From Bdellovibrio sp. qaytius (GTDB lineage: Bacteria; Bdellovibrionota; Bdellovibrionia; Bdellovibrionales; Bdellovibrionaceae): a stretch of DNA of 64,000 nt. Where the stretch lies: positions 2,750,001 to 2,814,000 of the forward strand of contig CP025734.1 of assembly GCA_004011035.1 (NCBI GenBank), read 5' to 3'. A program made the translations under genes and the position numbers. The notes beneath the pieces are model-generated. The model was given only the letters and a program-made list of their open reading frames with translations, did no database searches and was not told the DNA's origin. This document shows positions 33,266-43,019 of the stretch, one piece after another (position 1 is the stretch's first letter; each line of letters starts with the position of its first letter).

Positions 33266-34534
33266 ATGGCAAAACAGTTTAATTACAAAAGCATTCGCAG
33301 TTTATTATTGCTAACACTCATAGGCCTATCGGCTTGCCAGAAAAGCGCAGACGAAATTATAGCTTCCGTTGCCGCAGCAGATACAAAAGTTTTATACATT
33401 TCAACAGGCTCATGCAATTCCGGCCAAGGGATTACAACCTACACAACAACAGCAACTCGCACGATAGAACGCTATTTAGCTTCAACAGGAACTAACCTTG
33501 GATATTTATTAGATTATAATTATTCTGGCGTATTTATTCCAGCGACTCATCCGCGCACAATTATTGATAATGGCAGCTCATTATTAATTCTTAACGAAAA
33601 TGCAACGACGACTTCTGAACGTCGCGTGATCAAAGTTCCAAAAACAGATCCACTTTCATACACAAACTATTACGCTAATTCGACGGCATTCAGCGGCATT
33701 CTAAACGGTATGTACATGGATACCGAAGGAAGTTTAATTGTTGGTAAAACAACAGCGTTAGAAAAAATCAGTCCGAATCTTTCTCGTGTGTTAGCTGGTG
33801 CCGCAGCTTGGGTGAATGCTCCAGCCGGAACTTGCGCAACTTCAACTACAGGAATGTCTTCGGTAGTCACGCTCCCGCCGGTCTCTGCTGGCGTTGCAGG
33901 AAAAATTATTTACGCCCATCAAGGCGCTACAGCCGCACTTAATCGTTTGGGTATGATGACTGGTACTGGTTATTACACTGCGGCTGATTGTGTAAATGGC
34001 GTTCAAATTTCTGCAGTAACACATACAAAAGCAGCCAATATTACTCAGGATGTTGTGGCATTTAATGCCGTAGGTACAGCACCCACTTCAATGATTCTAA
34101 TTCCATTTTCTAGTGGATCTGTTACTGCTAAACTTATAGTTAGCTATGCTAATGCGCAAACGAGCAATAACAATGCAGGAACTTATAATTTAAATCATGG
34201 AATCGTTTCTTGGGATGTAACCGAGACTTCTACTACAGCAGGTACACTTTCAAATCCGGTTGTTCTTTACGACAACACAACTTACATCTTTGGTATTTCT
34301 GCGATGGCCTACGATAGCTCGACAAAATCATTGTTTGTGGCCTCTGCTGGCGATCCGGGAGCCGTCAATCAAACAACGAATGGTTATGGTTATAACGTCG
34401 AAAAGTTCAGCGTAGACTTTACCAATGCCGCAACAACGGGCTTACAGTTAACTCGCCAGGCGACCAATTTTATGCCATTTATCCGTGGCGGAGCTAATAC
34501 TAAGTGTATTAGTGGCTTAGCCCTAGGAAACTAA
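33266..34534 (+). CDS. Lipoprotein of unknown function
   Basis: 422 residues with a lipoprotein signal (lipobox LSAC, Cys about 24). The mature part is rich in Thr, Ser, Ala, Asn and Gly, with repeated strand-like segments (GSSLLILNENATTTSERRVIKVPKTD, spread over a longer region; TKSLFVASAGDPGAVNQ). These look like blades of a beta-propeller with NHL/YncE-like use of observed values. GGAG precedes the ATG. It probably sits in the outer membrane. I do not recognise a named family; a surface-exposed binding or adhesin role is only a guess. Confidence 0.6.
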   Translation: MAKQFNYKSIRSLLLLTLIGLSACQKSADEIIASVAAADTKVLYISTGSCNSGQGITTYTTTATRTIERYLASTGTNLGYLLDYNYSGVFIPATHPRTIIDNGSSLLILNENATTTSERRVIKVPKTDPLSYTNYYANSTAFSGILNGMYMDTEGSLIVGKTTALEKISPNLSRVLAGAAAWVNAPAGTCATSTTGMSSVVTLPPVSAGVAGKIIYAHQGATAALNRLGMMTGTGYYTAADCVNGVQISAVTHTKAANITQDVVAFNAVGTAPTSMILIPFSSGSVTAKLIVSYANAQTSNNNAGTYNLNHGIVSWDVTETSTTAGTLSNPVVLYDNTTYIFGISAMAYDSSTKSLFVASAGDPGAVNQTTNGYGYNVEKFSVDFTNAATTGLQLTRQATNFMPFIRGGANTKCISGLALGN

Positions 34535-34645
34535 CAAAAAAAGCTGCTTACTATCTATTCAAGCGATGACGTAAGCGGTAGAGCATTGTACCCCGATATC
34601 CCCTGTGATAGCGTATTTTCGAACAATTACATTCGGGGATACATT

Positions 34646-37513
34646 ATGACTTCTAGTCTTGATTTAAATACATCACTTTCTACCCTTAACACGAATTCTG
34701 AATTTACAGGCCGCCACATTGGCCCATCAGCTTCTGACCAACAAGAAATGTTAACGACTTTAGGTTTTACAAACTTCGACGAGTTAATGACTAAAGTTGT
34801 ACCTAAAACAATTTTCTCAAAAGAAAAATTAAATGTTGGCGATGGTATTTCTGAATTCGAAATTTTAAACCAACTTAAAAAAACAGTTTCTGAGAACAAA
34901 GTTTTCAGAACTCTTATCGGCATGGGCTTTCACGACACAATCACGCCGTCTCCGATTTTACGTAACATTTTTGAAAATCCAGTTTGGTACACGGCCTATA
35001 CGCCTTACCAACCAGAAATTTCTCAAGGCCGCTTAGAAAGTTTATTAAACTTTCAAACAATGATCGCAGATCTTACTGGAATGGAAATTTCAAACGCTTC
35101 GTTATTAGATGAAGGCACAGCTGCTGCTGAAGCTTTAATGATGGCGCACTCTTTATGTAAGAAAAAAGATGTAAATACATTTGTGGTTCACCCTGCGGCT
35201 CACCCCCATGTGATTGAAGTTTTAAAAACGCGCGCCGAGCCTTTAAATTTAGAAATGATCATCGCTGATCCATTAACTTACGATTTTAAGAAAGAAATTT
35301 TTGCAGCGATTGTTCAATACCCAACAACTGAAGGTACAATCGAAGATTACAAAGGTTTAGCAACTAAACTTCACGATCATGGTGCCTTTGCTATCGCAGC
35401 AGTTGATTTATTAGCATTAACTTTATTAACTCCTCCAGGTGAATGGGGTGCTGATATCGTTGTGGGTAACTCACAACGTTTTGGCGTACCATTGGGATTC
35501 GGCGGCCCTCACGCAGCGTATTTGGCAACTAAAGATGCTTACAAGCGTTCTTTACCTGGCCGCCTAGTGGGTGTGTCTGTAGATTCTCATGGTAAAAATG
35601 CTTTACGCTTAACTTTACAAACACGCGAACAACATATTCGCCGTGAAAAAGCGACTTCAAATATTTGTACGGCTCAAGTGTTACTAGCGAACATGGCTGC
35701 AATGTATGGTGTTTATCACGGCCCTGAAGGTTTAAAGAAAATCGCTTTACGCACTCACCGTTTAACTCAATTAGCTGTGGCTGGTTTAGAAAAACTTGGT
35801 TTCAAAACAACGACAACTCAATTTTTTGATACTGTAAAAATCAAAACTGATAAAACAGCTGCAATTGTTTCTGCTGCAGAAAAATTAGAAATCAATTTAC
35901 GCGTTTACAATGATGGCGTTGGTTTTTCGATCAACGAAACTTGTAACCACAAATTAATCGAAGATTTATTAACAGCTTTCAATGGTGGCCAAGCGATCAC
36001 TTTTAAATTAGCTGATCTTGAAGCTGGCTTAAAAAATCAATGGAACCCAGAATTTGTACGTAAATCTGATTTCATGACTCATGGTACATTTAACCGTTAC
36101 CACTCTGAAACAGAGTTAATGCGCTACATTTATCAATTACAAAATAAAGACGTAACCTTAACTCACTCGATGATTCCACTTGGATCTTGCACGATGAAGT
36201 TAAATGCAGCCACTGAACTTATTCCAGTTTCATGGCCAGAAATTAACAAAATTCATCCGTTTGCACCAAGCAATCAAACTTTAGGTTACCAAAAATTAAT
36301 TAAAGATTTAGAAGCTAAACTTTGCGCGATCACAGGTTTTGCAGCTGTTTCGTTACAACCAAACTCTGGCGCACAAGGTGAATACGCTGGTCTATTAGTG
36401 ATTCGTGAATATTACAAAGCTAGAAATGAATTGCACAGAAATGTGTGTTTAATTCCTTCTTCTGCGCACGGAACAAATCCGGCGTCTGCAGTTCTTGCTG
36501 GGTTTCAAGTTGTCGTAACAGCTTGTGATGAAAACGGTAACGTTGATATCGCAGATTTAAAAGCCAAAGCTGAATTACACAAAGATAAACTAGCTGCGAT
36601 GATGGTTACCTACCCATCGACTCACGGTATTTTTGAAGAAGCAATCACAGACATCTGTGAAATCATTCACAAAAATGGTGGCCAAGTTTACATGGACGGC
36701 GCAAATTTAAATGCGTTAGTGGGCGTGGCTCAACCAGGTAAATTCGGACCAGACGTATCACACATGAATTTACACAAAACATTTGCGATTCCTCACGGTG
36801 GTGGCGGACCAGGTGTTGGCCCAATCGGTGTTGGCGCACATTTAGCTCCGTACTTACCAAAACATTCATTAGTTAAAGAAGCAGGCCCAGCAACGGGCGT
36901 AAGCTCTACAACGTCGGCTCCATGGGGTTCAGCTTCGATTTTACCAATCAGCTGGAGCTACATCACGATGATGGGTGCTGCTGGTTTAAAACAAGCGACA
37001 ATGACTTCTATTTTATCTGCGAACTACATCGCTAAAAAATTAGCACCGCACTACCCGATCGTTTACAAAGGTAACGAAGGTTTAGTAGCGCATGAATGTA
37101 TTATTGATATTCGCCCGTTAAAAAAATCTCATGAGATTGATGTGACTGATATCGCAAAACGTTTAATGGATTTCGGCTTTCACGCGCCAACAATGTCTTG
37201 GCCCGTAATCGGCACATTAATGATCGAACCGACTGAATCAGAATCAAAACGCGAGATCGATCGTTTTTGTGAAGCGATGATTCAAATTCGTAAAGAAGCT
37301 GATGCCTGCCCTGATGTTATTAAAAATGCACCTCACACAGCTGAAGCACTTTTAGCGACTGAATGGAATCACAAGTACACACGTGAAGTTGCCGCTTACC
37401 CAGCTCCATGGGTTAAAACGAATAAATACTGGCCACCCGTTGGCCGCGTAGATAACGTTTACGGTGATAAAAACATCGTCTGTTCGTGCCCACCATTGGA
37501 CTCATACACTTAG
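34646..37513 (+). CDS. gcvP: Glycine dehydrogenase (decarboxylating), P-protein
   Basis: The ATG at 34646 ([11 protein letters not shown]) is chosen over 34586, as CGGGGAT lies just upstream and the length becomes 955 residues, matching full-length fused P-protein. It begins with [17 protein letters not shown], the usual start. The PLP-binding lysine lies in [31 protein letters not shown] and [11 protein letters not shown] are family signatures. It decarboxylates glycine and passes aminomethyl to GcvH. gcvT and gcvH lie 4-5 kb downstream on the same strand. The GT9 gene starts directly after its stop. Confidence 0.95.
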   Translation: MTSSLDLNTSLSTLNTNSEFTGRHIGPSASDQQEMLTTLGFTNFDELMTKVVPKTIFSKEKLNVGDGISEFEILNQLKKTVSENKVFRTLIGMGFHDTITPSPILRNIFENPVWYTAYTPYQPEISQGRLESLLNFQTMIADLTGMEISNASLLDEGTAAAEALMMAHSLCKKKDVNTFVVHPAAHPHVIEVLKTRAEPLNLEMIIADPLTYDFKKEIFAAIVQYPTTEGTIEDYKGLATKLHDHGAFAIAAVDLLALTLLTPPGEWGADIVVGNSQRFGVPLGFGGPHAAYLATKDAYKRSLPGRLVGVSVDSHGKNALRLTLQTREQHIRREKATSNICTAQVLLANMAAMYGVYHGPEGLKKIALRTHRLTQLAVAGLEKLGFKTTTTQFFDTVKIKTDKTAAIVSAAEKLEINLRVYNDGVGFSINETCNHKLIEDLLTAFNGGQAITFKLADLEAGLKNQWNPEFVRKSDFMTHGTFNRYHSETELMRYIYQLQNKDVTLTHSMIPLGSCTMKLNAATELIPVSWPEINKIHPFAPSNQTLGYQKLIKDLEAKLCAITGFAAVSLQPNSGAQGEYAGLLVIREYYKARNELHRNVCLIPSSAHGTNPASAVLAGFQVVVTACDENGNVDIADLKAKAELHKDKLAAMMVTYPSTHGIFEEAITDICEIIHKNGGQVYMDGANLNALVGVAQPGKFGPDVSHMNLHKTFAIPHGGGGPGVGPIGVGAHLAPYLPKHSLVKEAGPATGVSSTTSAPWGSASILPISWSYITMMGAAGLKQATMTSILSANYIAKKLAPHYPIVYKGNEGLVAHECIIDIRPLKKSHEIDVTDIAKRLMDFGFHAPTMSWPVIGTLMIEPTESESKREIDRFCEAMIQIRKEADACPDVIKNAPHTAEALLATEWNHKYTREVAAYPAPWVKTNKYWPPVGRVDNVYGDKNIVCSCPPLDSYT

Positions 37514-38473
37514 ATGTCGAAAAAAATCGTTCTGATCCGCTTAGATAAAATTGGCGACTTGATCTGTACATTACCGACAGATCAAGTTTTGGATCAGAGC
37601 GCCTATGATGTGACCTGGGTCGTGCAAAAAGGCATGGGTCGTATTGTTGAATGTGGCGAAAAAAAACGTCGTTACATCGAATTAGATAAAGCCAATCCAA
37701 AAGCCTCTCAAAAAATCTTTGCAGACTTTTTAAAACAAAATAATTTTGATTACGCAGTTAGTTTTCAATGCCCTTGGTGGATCAATTACGAACTTTTCAA
37801 ACATCGTATTCGCCACCGCATCGGTGTTTTAAGTCAGTGGCATAGTTTTTTATTCTTAAACGAAGGTGTGCGCCAAAAGCGCTCGCAGAGTGTAAAGCAC
37901 GAGTTTGAGTATAACTTAGAACTAGTCGAAAAAATCACTGGCCCCATTAAGCAAGATCCGAAAAATATTTTATTTAAATTTAAAAAACCGCAATCAACAG
38001 CAACACTTGATAAGTTTGGTCTTAAACCAAACTACATTGTCGTTCACCCCGGAATGATGGGCTCTGCGCTGAATTGGCCGCAACAAAAGTATATTGAATA
38101 CATCGCTAAACAAATTAATTCAGGCCATACAATTGTTGTGACCGGAACTGATTCTGACGAACCTTACTTAAACGAAATAAAAGCTGTTTACGTAAACCAT
38201 CCGCAAGTTAAATGGCTACAAAGTAAATTAAATTTTAACGAACTTTTAGAAATTTTAAATTATTCTGAAAAAATAATTGTGCCCTCGACAGGAGTCGCGC
38301 ACATCGCAGCTAGTTTAGACAAAGAAGTGCATGCGATTTTTTCGCATATTCGCGTTCATCACCCAATACGTTGGAGTCCGCGCGGAATTAACATTCATAT
38401 TTATTTACCAAAAGTATCTAATCCAGATCTGTGCGATCACTCTGATTGCATGACAAAGATCGAGCTCTCTTAG
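37514..38473 (+). CDS. Glycosyltransferase family 9 (heptosyltransferase-like)
   Basis: 319 residues, beginning on the base after the gcvP stop. GT9 marks are the N-terminal IVLIRLDKIGDLICTLP, the central YIVVHPGMMGSALNWP and the C-terminal KIIVPSTGVAHIAASLDKEVHAIF with the phosphate/ribose-binding loop. Enzymes of this family add heptose to the LPS inner core (WaaC, WaaF) and use ADP-heptose. This fits with hldA at 16641-17672. Which core position it serves is not decided. Confidence 0.85.
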   Translation: MSKKIVLIRLDKIGDLICTLPTDQVLDQSAYDVTWVVQKGMGRIVECGEKKRRYIELDKANPKASQKIFADFLKQNNFDYAVSFQCPWWINYELFKHRIRHRIGVLSQWHSFLFLNEGVRQKRSQSVKHEFEYNLELVEKITGPIKQDPKNILFKFKKPQSTATLDKFGLKPNYIVVHPGMMGSALNWPQQKYIEYIAKQINSGHTIVVTGTDSDEPYLNEIKAVYVNHPQVKWLQSKLNFNELLEILNYSEKIIVPSTGVAHIAASLDKEVHAIFSHIRVHHPIRWSPRGINIHIYLPKVSNPDLCDHSDCMTKIELS

Positions 38474-38584
38474 GACTAAGGTCCTGTAAAAATCATCTAC
38501 ATTTCATAGGCAATTCATTGTTGTTTCTAACCTGAATTATTCGGGTTCGTGTCCAACTTTTCTACAATTTCTACGTCTCTAACG

Positions 38585-38606
38585 TATCGGGAAAACCGCT
38601 CCGATA
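38585..38606 (+). promoter_or_regulatory. Inverted repeat upstream of the NlpC/P60-like lipoprotein
   Basis: TATCGG-GAAAACCGCT-CCGATA, 6-bp arms, ending 27 bases before the chosen start codon. It could be a leader hairpin or an operator. The rest of the 160-base gap has an imperfect AACC.GAAT/ATTC.GGTT hairpin at 38529-38547. Confidence 0.3.
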
Positions 38607-38632
38607 GAGCCTTTGCAAGAAGAGGACACAAC

Positions 38633-40123
38633 ATGAAAATACTTTCTAAATCTATTCTACTATCATCAATCGTACTCTCGGTTGGATGTATGAAGAACTC
38701 TCCACGAGTAGTCGAGTCGAGCCAAAAAGCTGCTGAAGCCATCGGATGCTCAAGCTTTCAAAGTAAAGTTTACGATTCAATGTATGACTACTTAGATAAC
38801 GAAAAAGATGCACCAGCATTATCTGAATTTTCTTCGTCATTGAATGACAAGATCGATGCGCTTGCTTTAGCACAAAAAATTAATAACCCTGAAGCTGTTG
38901 CGAAATTAAAACAAAATATTTCTGACTTATATAAAGTGCTTATCGAAAAAGCTGCTGAATTAAAACAGACAAAAACTTCGAAAGAGCATTTACAAACAAT
39001 TATCGAAATGGAAATGGGCGACACTTCAACGCCTGAAAACGTTCAGCTAAACCAAGCGGCAGCAAAAACTTTTGCTAAAGTTGATCAATCAGTTAAAGAA
39101 TTAGATGTTCAATGCGGTAGTGGCGAAACAACTGAAGAACCAGGCGACCCAGCCGTTGTTGAACAACCTGTGGATGATGGTTCGGCTACAGTTTCTGATG
39201 CTCCAGTTGCCGTTGCACAAAAAAATGTTGTAGTTGGATCACACAATGTATTAGCAACGGCTTACCAAAGCTGTGCTGTATTAGAAATTCCTGATATGTC
39301 AGCGGCAACGCCAGATGCACAAGGCATCGAACGTTACGGAACACATCCAGATGGCATAGGCGGCAAACGCCGTGTTGCAAGTTTAAGTTCAGTTCAAAAC
39401 ACTCACCCTTATATTAAAGTTGCCGGTGGCGCACAGGCTGGTTGTTTCAATGTTAGAAATAATCCGTTAATTTATGATTACGGTGGAGAAGCCAGCGTTG
39501 CTAACAACGTGATTAACTTTGCTAAAGATTCAGGTTCTGGAACTTCTGCATTAGGTGTAGATTGTTCAGCTTACGTATCTTCTGCAATTGCTGCTGGTGG
39601 TTTACGTTACAAACCAGGTGTTGAAAATAAAGCGATTTACATTCGTCAAACATCATCAAAATTTATTAATGCAAAATCTTCTGGATTTTCATGCTTTAAT
39701 AATGTGACAGCAACACCAAGCACATCGATTTTACCAGGCGATATTGTTGGCGTAAGCGGTCACGTGTTGATCGTTGATAAAGTGGGCGCAGATCCATTTG
39801 GATTAAAACGTTTAAAATCAGCGAGTGATTGTAATTCAATGAATATTTCAAACTTCGACTTCACAGTCAGCCAAAGTTCTCCGTCAAAAGGTGGCGTTGG
39901 TTTAAATAAATACGTGGCTAAAGATTACTTACGTGAATCTACAAAAATGTCGACGGCCTTTTTAGGATTCGCAAAAGCAGCCTGCCAAGCTTACTTTGGT
40001 GGCAAAAGCGTAGCTACTCCAAGCTCATCATATGGTGTTATTCGCCATAACGGCCAAGCGAACTGCTTATCGCCAAGAATTCAATTGGCATATCAAAGTT
40101 GCGTTAGCCAGTGTATGCAGTAA
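38633..40123 (+). CDS. Lipoprotein with NlpC/P60-like C-terminal domain
   Basis: The ATG at 38633 is supported by AGAGGACA and by a lipoprotein signal directly after it (lipobox LSVGC). 496 residues: a helical Lys/Gln-rich region (about 30-160), an acidic Pro/Val linker, and a C-terminal domain. In that domain GVDCSAYVSSAI gives the catalytic Cys and LPGDIVGVSGHVLIVDKV the catalytic His of a papain-like NlpC/P60 fold. Such enzymes cut peptidoglycan stem peptides. Twelve or so extra cysteines near the end (CLSPRIQLAYQSC, CVSQCMQ among them) are unusual. Confidence 0.7.
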   Translation: MKILSKSILLSSIVLSVGCMKNSPRVVESSQKAAEAIGCSSFQSKVYDSMYDYLDNEKDAPALSEFSSSLNDKIDALALAQKINNPEAVAKLKQNISDLYKVLIEKAAELKQTKTSKEHLQTIIEMEMGDTSTPENVQLNQAAAKTFAKVDQSVKELDVQCGSGETTEEPGDPAVVEQPVDDGSATVSDAPVAVAQKNVVVGSHNVLATAYQSCAVLEIPDMSAATPDAQGIERYGTHPDGIGGKRRVASLSSVQNTHPYIKVAGGAQAGCFNVRNNPLIYDYGGEASVANNVINFAKDSGSGTSALGVDCSAYVSSAIAAGGLRYKPGVENKAIYIRQTSSKFINAKSSGFSCFNNVTATPSTSILPGDIVGVSGHVLIVDKVGADPFGLKRLKSASDCNSMNISNFDFTVSQSSPSKGGVGLNKYVAKDYLRESTKMSTAFLGFAKAACQAYFGGKSVATPSSSYGVIRHNGQANCLSPRIQLAYQSCVSQCMQ

Positions 40124-40132
40124 TATAAAGGA

Positions 40133-41137
40133 ATGACGAAAGCTCATTCTAAAATTTTTGATCTACTTAATCAGCCAGAACTAAAGACCTTAGCTCTGGC
40201 TGATTTTATTAAAACGCTTTCAGATTTTTTCGTAAACAATCCTGATGGCCTTACACCTTGGGATAAAGAGTACTGCCAAAAAGCTTACCGCTATTATTAT
40301 TTACCCTTAAATTACATCAGAAATGAAAACGTGATTCGTCGCGGGCTTGAAGTTGAATTTTTTAACGACATCAATTCAACCGTTGATTGGGGCACGGGGC
40401 CTGGCACAGCCAGTTTAGCTTTATCACAGACGCTTCCGCAGAATTTAAAAAAACAAATCTTGATCGACCAATCTCCGGTCGCTTTAAAGAATTTTACTGA
40501 TTTAAAACAGTATTTAAAATCACCTGAATACTCGAACGAGTTAAAATTAAAAAACCTAGATGTCGATTACAGAAAATCTCTTTTAGTTTTTTCATACAGT
40601 TTAACTGAAATGCAAAAACCACCAGATGGTTTTTATGATTTTGACTCGATTATAATTTTAGAACCATCAACTCAAGATGACGGCCGTAAACTTTCTGAAT
40701 TACGCCAAACTTTGATTGATCGTGGTTATTATATTTGGGCCCCGTGTACACATCAAGCAGCTTGTCCGTTACTGACTCAATCAAAAACAGATTGGTGTCA
40801 TGACAGATATCACGTGCAAGCTCCGGATTGGTTTTGGGAAACTGAAAAACATCTGCCGTTTAAAAATAAAACAATCACGACAAGTTATTTATTAGCTAAA
40901 AAAACTCCACCGCCTGAAAAAATTAAAACTATGGCGCGCACTGTGGGTGATTCGCTCAATGAAAAAGGCAAAACAAGACAACTTGTATGCCGATCCCCTG
41001 AACGCGAGTTCCTCGCGTGGATGCACAAAGAAAAAAATGACCAAACGATTCCCCGCGGAGAATTGATTTCAATTCCTGACGATGCTGAAAAGAAATCGAA
41101 CGAATTGAGAATTAAAACTAAAATTACTGGTTATTAA
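40133..41137 (+). CDS. Rsm22-like methyltransferase
   Basis: 334 residues. A SAM-binding motif I is in VDWGTGPGTASLAL. A cysteine set, PCTHQAAC then DWC and a late LVCRSPER, is laid out like the iron-sulfur-binding cysteines of the mitochondrial Rsm22/METTL17 family. The preceding IILEPSTQDDGRKLSELRQ is also family-like. Rsm22 proteins act in small-subunit ribosome assembly. The ATG lies nine bases past the lipoprotein stop with AAAGGA very near. Convergent overlap of 14 bases with the small membrane protein. Confidence 0.8.
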   Translation: MTKAHSKIFDLLNQPELKTLALADFIKTLSDFFVNNPDGLTPWDKEYCQKAYRYYYLPLNYIRNENVIRRGLEVEFFNDINSTVDWGTGPGTASLALSQTLPQNLKKQILIDQSPVALKNFTDLKQYLKSPEYSNELKLKNLDVDYRKSLLVFSYSLTEMQKPPDGFYDFDSIIILEPSTQDDGRKLSELRQTLIDRGYYIWAPCTHQAACPLLTQSKTDWCHDRYHVQAPDWFWETEKHLPFKNKTITTSYLLAKKTPPPEKIKTMARTVGDSLNEKGKTRQLVCRSPEREFLAWMHKEKNDQTIPRGELISIPDDAEKKSNELRIKTKITGY

Positions 41138-41333
41138 TAGCGTCGTTTGATTCAGTCTTATTTTCGACAGGAACAGGCTTCGGTGTCGTTAAAAACAAAT
41201 AAATAAACACTCCGCCTAAAGCTAAGACAAAAAATAAAACGATTCCCAATGAAATTGTCGCAAATGATAAAAAGTGACCGTCATCCATACTTGCATCATA
41301 GGTGAAAAAACTTGATCCGATAAGGCCTAACAT
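41124..41333 (-). CDS. Small single-pass membrane protein
   Basis: 69 residues (54 if it starts at the ATG at 41288). One membrane segment (TISLGIVLFFVLALGGVFIYLFL) and a polar Pro/Asn/Glu C-terminal tail. No clear Shine-Dalgarno for either start. It overlaps the end of the Rsm22-like gene by 14 bases and starts 15 bases from the divergent gcvT. The shape is like small subunits of respiratory or transport complexes, but I do not recognise it. Confidence 0.45.
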   Translation of the reverse strand: MLGLIGSSFFTYDASMDDGHFLSFATISLGIVLFFVLALGGVFIYLFLTTPKPVPVENKTESNDAINNQ

Positions 41334-41348
41334 TGTAGGTTCTAGCCC

Positions 41349-42434
41349 ATGTCACAAAAAACTCCACTTTATGATGATCACGTAAAATTAAATGCTCGCA
41401 TTGTCGACTTCGCTGGTTGGGAAATGCCTGTTCAGTACACTGGACTAAAAGACGAACACACAGCTTGCCGCACACACATTGGCTTGTTTGATGTTTCTCA
41501 CATGGGCGAGATTCGCTTTAAAGGCCCCAAAGCCGTCGAATCACTTCAATGGCTAACTACGAACGATGTTTCGAAATTAGAGCCAGGACAAGCGCATTAC
41601 AGCCTATTACCGAATGATCAAGGTGGCTTAGTTGATGATATATTTATTTATTGTTTAGAAAAAAACGCAGACTACTTAGTTTGTGTGAACGCTTCAAACA
41701 TCGACAAAGATTTTGCGTGGATGACTAAACACAATAAAGCTGGTGCTGATATCACGAATGAATCTTCTCAATGGGGACAAATCGCGATTCAAGGCCCAAA
41801 AGCTTTAGAACTTTGCGATGCAATTTTTCCAGATATGAAACCAAGCACTTGGGCTCGTAACGAAATTAAAAAATCAAAATTTCAAAACTTCAACATCATG
41901 GTTGCAACGACTGGTTACACAGGCGAAGCGGGCTGCGAAGTTTTCGTTGAAGCTGCAGGAACATCTGCACTATGGAATGCTTTAATGGCGCACCCCTTAA
42001 AACCAGTTCCTGTCGGTTTAGGCGCACGTGATTCTTTGCGTACTGAAATGAAATACTCTCTTTACGGTCACGAGATCGATGACACAACAAACCCTTACGA
42101 AGCGTTATTAGGTTGGGTTATCAAACCTCAAGCTAAAGATTTTATGAATAAAGCGCAAATAGTTGCCGCTAAAGAACAAGGCCTTAAACGCAAATTAATC
42201 GGTTACAAAACTGTTGAGCGCGGAATTCCTCGCCAAGGTTATGAGATTAAAAATGCAGCAGGCAAAGTCATCGGAATCACAACGAGCGGCACACATTCAC
42301 CCACTCTTGATGAAGCGATCGGCATTGCATACGTTGAAACTGCGCATTCAGCTGAAGGCGCCGAGATTTTCGTAGACATTCGTGGGAAGCTTGTTAAATC
42401 TATTGTCGTTAAAACACCTTTCATCCAAAAGTAA
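41349..42434 (+). CDS. gcvT: Aminomethyltransferase, glycine cleavage T-protein
   Basis: 361 residues. Transfers the methylene group from GcvH-bound aminomethyl to tetrahydrofolate. Family segments are FAGWEMPVQYTGLKDEHTACR, GLFDVSHMGEIRFKGP, TGYTGEAGCEVF, GLGARDSLRTEMKYSLYGHEID and the C-terminal beta-barrel part (KLIGYKTVERGIPRQGYEI). gcvH follows 16 bases after its stop, so gcvT-gcvH is an operon; folD (57727-58584) provides the linked one-carbon interconversion. Confidence 0.95.
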   Translation: MSQKTPLYDDHVKLNARIVDFAGWEMPVQYTGLKDEHTACRTHIGLFDVSHMGEIRFKGPKAVESLQWLTTNDVSKLEPGQAHYSLLPNDQGGLVDDIFIYCLEKNADYLVCVNASNIDKDFAWMTKHNKAGADITNESSQWGQIAIQGPKALELCDAIFPDMKPSTWARNEIKKSKFQNFNIMVATTGYTGEAGCEVFVEAAGTSALWNALMAHPLKPVPVGLGARDSLRTEMKYSLYGHEIDDTTNPYEALLGWVIKPQAKDFMNKAQIVAAKEQGLKRKLIGYKTVERGIPRQGYEIKNAAGKVIGITTSGTHSPTLDEAIGIAYVETAHSAEGAEIFVDIRGKLVKSIVVKTPFIQK

Positions 42435-42450
42435 GAACTAGGAGCTATTC

Positions 42451-42843
42451 ATGGCTACATTTCATATTCCTGAAGATTTTTATTACACAAAAGACCACGA
42501 GTGGGCTCAAGTTGACGAGAATATCGTAACTGTAGGTGTTACTGAATTCGCACAAGACCAATTAGGTGAAATCGTTTACGTTGATCTTCCAGAAGAAGGC
42601 CAAAAAGTAACGCAAAACCAAGCTTTCGGTGTTGTTGAATCAGTTAAAGCTGTTTCTGACTTATTTGCTCCAGTTTCAGGCACTGTTATCGAAGTAAACT
42701 CAGCTTTACTTGATGACCCTGCTTCTTTAAACGACGACCCAAATAACTTAGGTTGGTTAGTTCGCATCGAGATGGATTCTGAAAAAGAATTAGCTGCCTT
42801 AATGCGCGCTCCAGATTACAAAAAGTTAATCAGCGAAAAATAA
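42451..42843 (+). CDS. gcvH: Glycine cleavage system H protein
   Basis: 130 residues. Lipoyl carrier of the glycine cleavage system. The lipoylated lysine is Lys66 in GVVESVKAVSDLFAP. The N-terminal YYTKDHEWAQV and the central TEFAQDQLGEIVYVDLP are also diagnostic. AGGAG precedes the ATG. A hairpin GACGGT...ACCGTC (42863-42881) follows the stop, then the tRNA gene. Confidence 0.95.
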   Translation: MATFHIPEDFYYTKDHEWAQVDENIVTVGVTEFAQDQLGEIVYVDLPEEGQKVTQNQAFGVVESVKAVSDLFAPVSGTVIEVNSALLDDPASLNDDPNNLGWLVRIEMDSEKELAALMRAPDYKKLISEK

Positions 42844-42862
42844 TATTGTCTTTTTAAGTAAG

Positions 42863-42881
42863 GACGGTTAATTTGACCGTC
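42863..42881 (+). terminator. Hairpin between gcvH and tRNA-Leu
   Basis: GACGGT-TAATTTG-ACCGTC, 6-bp stem, followed by TGTTTACG. Weak as a Rho-independent terminator, but placed where one is expected. Confidence 0.4.
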
Positions 42882-42894
42882 TGTTTACGTCTGT

Positions 42895-42979
42895 GCCCAG
42901 TTGGTGGAATTGGCAGACACACTAGGCTTAGAACCTAGCGCCGCGAGGCATGGGGGTTCGACTCCCTCACTGGGCACCA
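42895..42979 (+). tRNA. tRNA-Leu (UAG anticodon)
   Basis: An 85-base class II tRNA with encoded CCA. The acceptor arms GCCCAGT and ACTGGGC pair over seven bases. The anticodon stem CTAGG/CCTAG holds the loop CTTAGAA, giving anticodon UAG (reads CUA and others of the CUN box). A long variable arm and the T-loop GGTTCGACTCC are present. Confidence 0.97.
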
Positions 42980-43019
42980 TTTAGTTCTTCTTGAAATACC
43001 TACCACACAATCTGACTTA

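Noticed and set aside
34535-34645. Glycine riboswitch before gcvP
   Set aside because: The leader is short and I see no tandem aptamer-like folds or expected conserved boxes.
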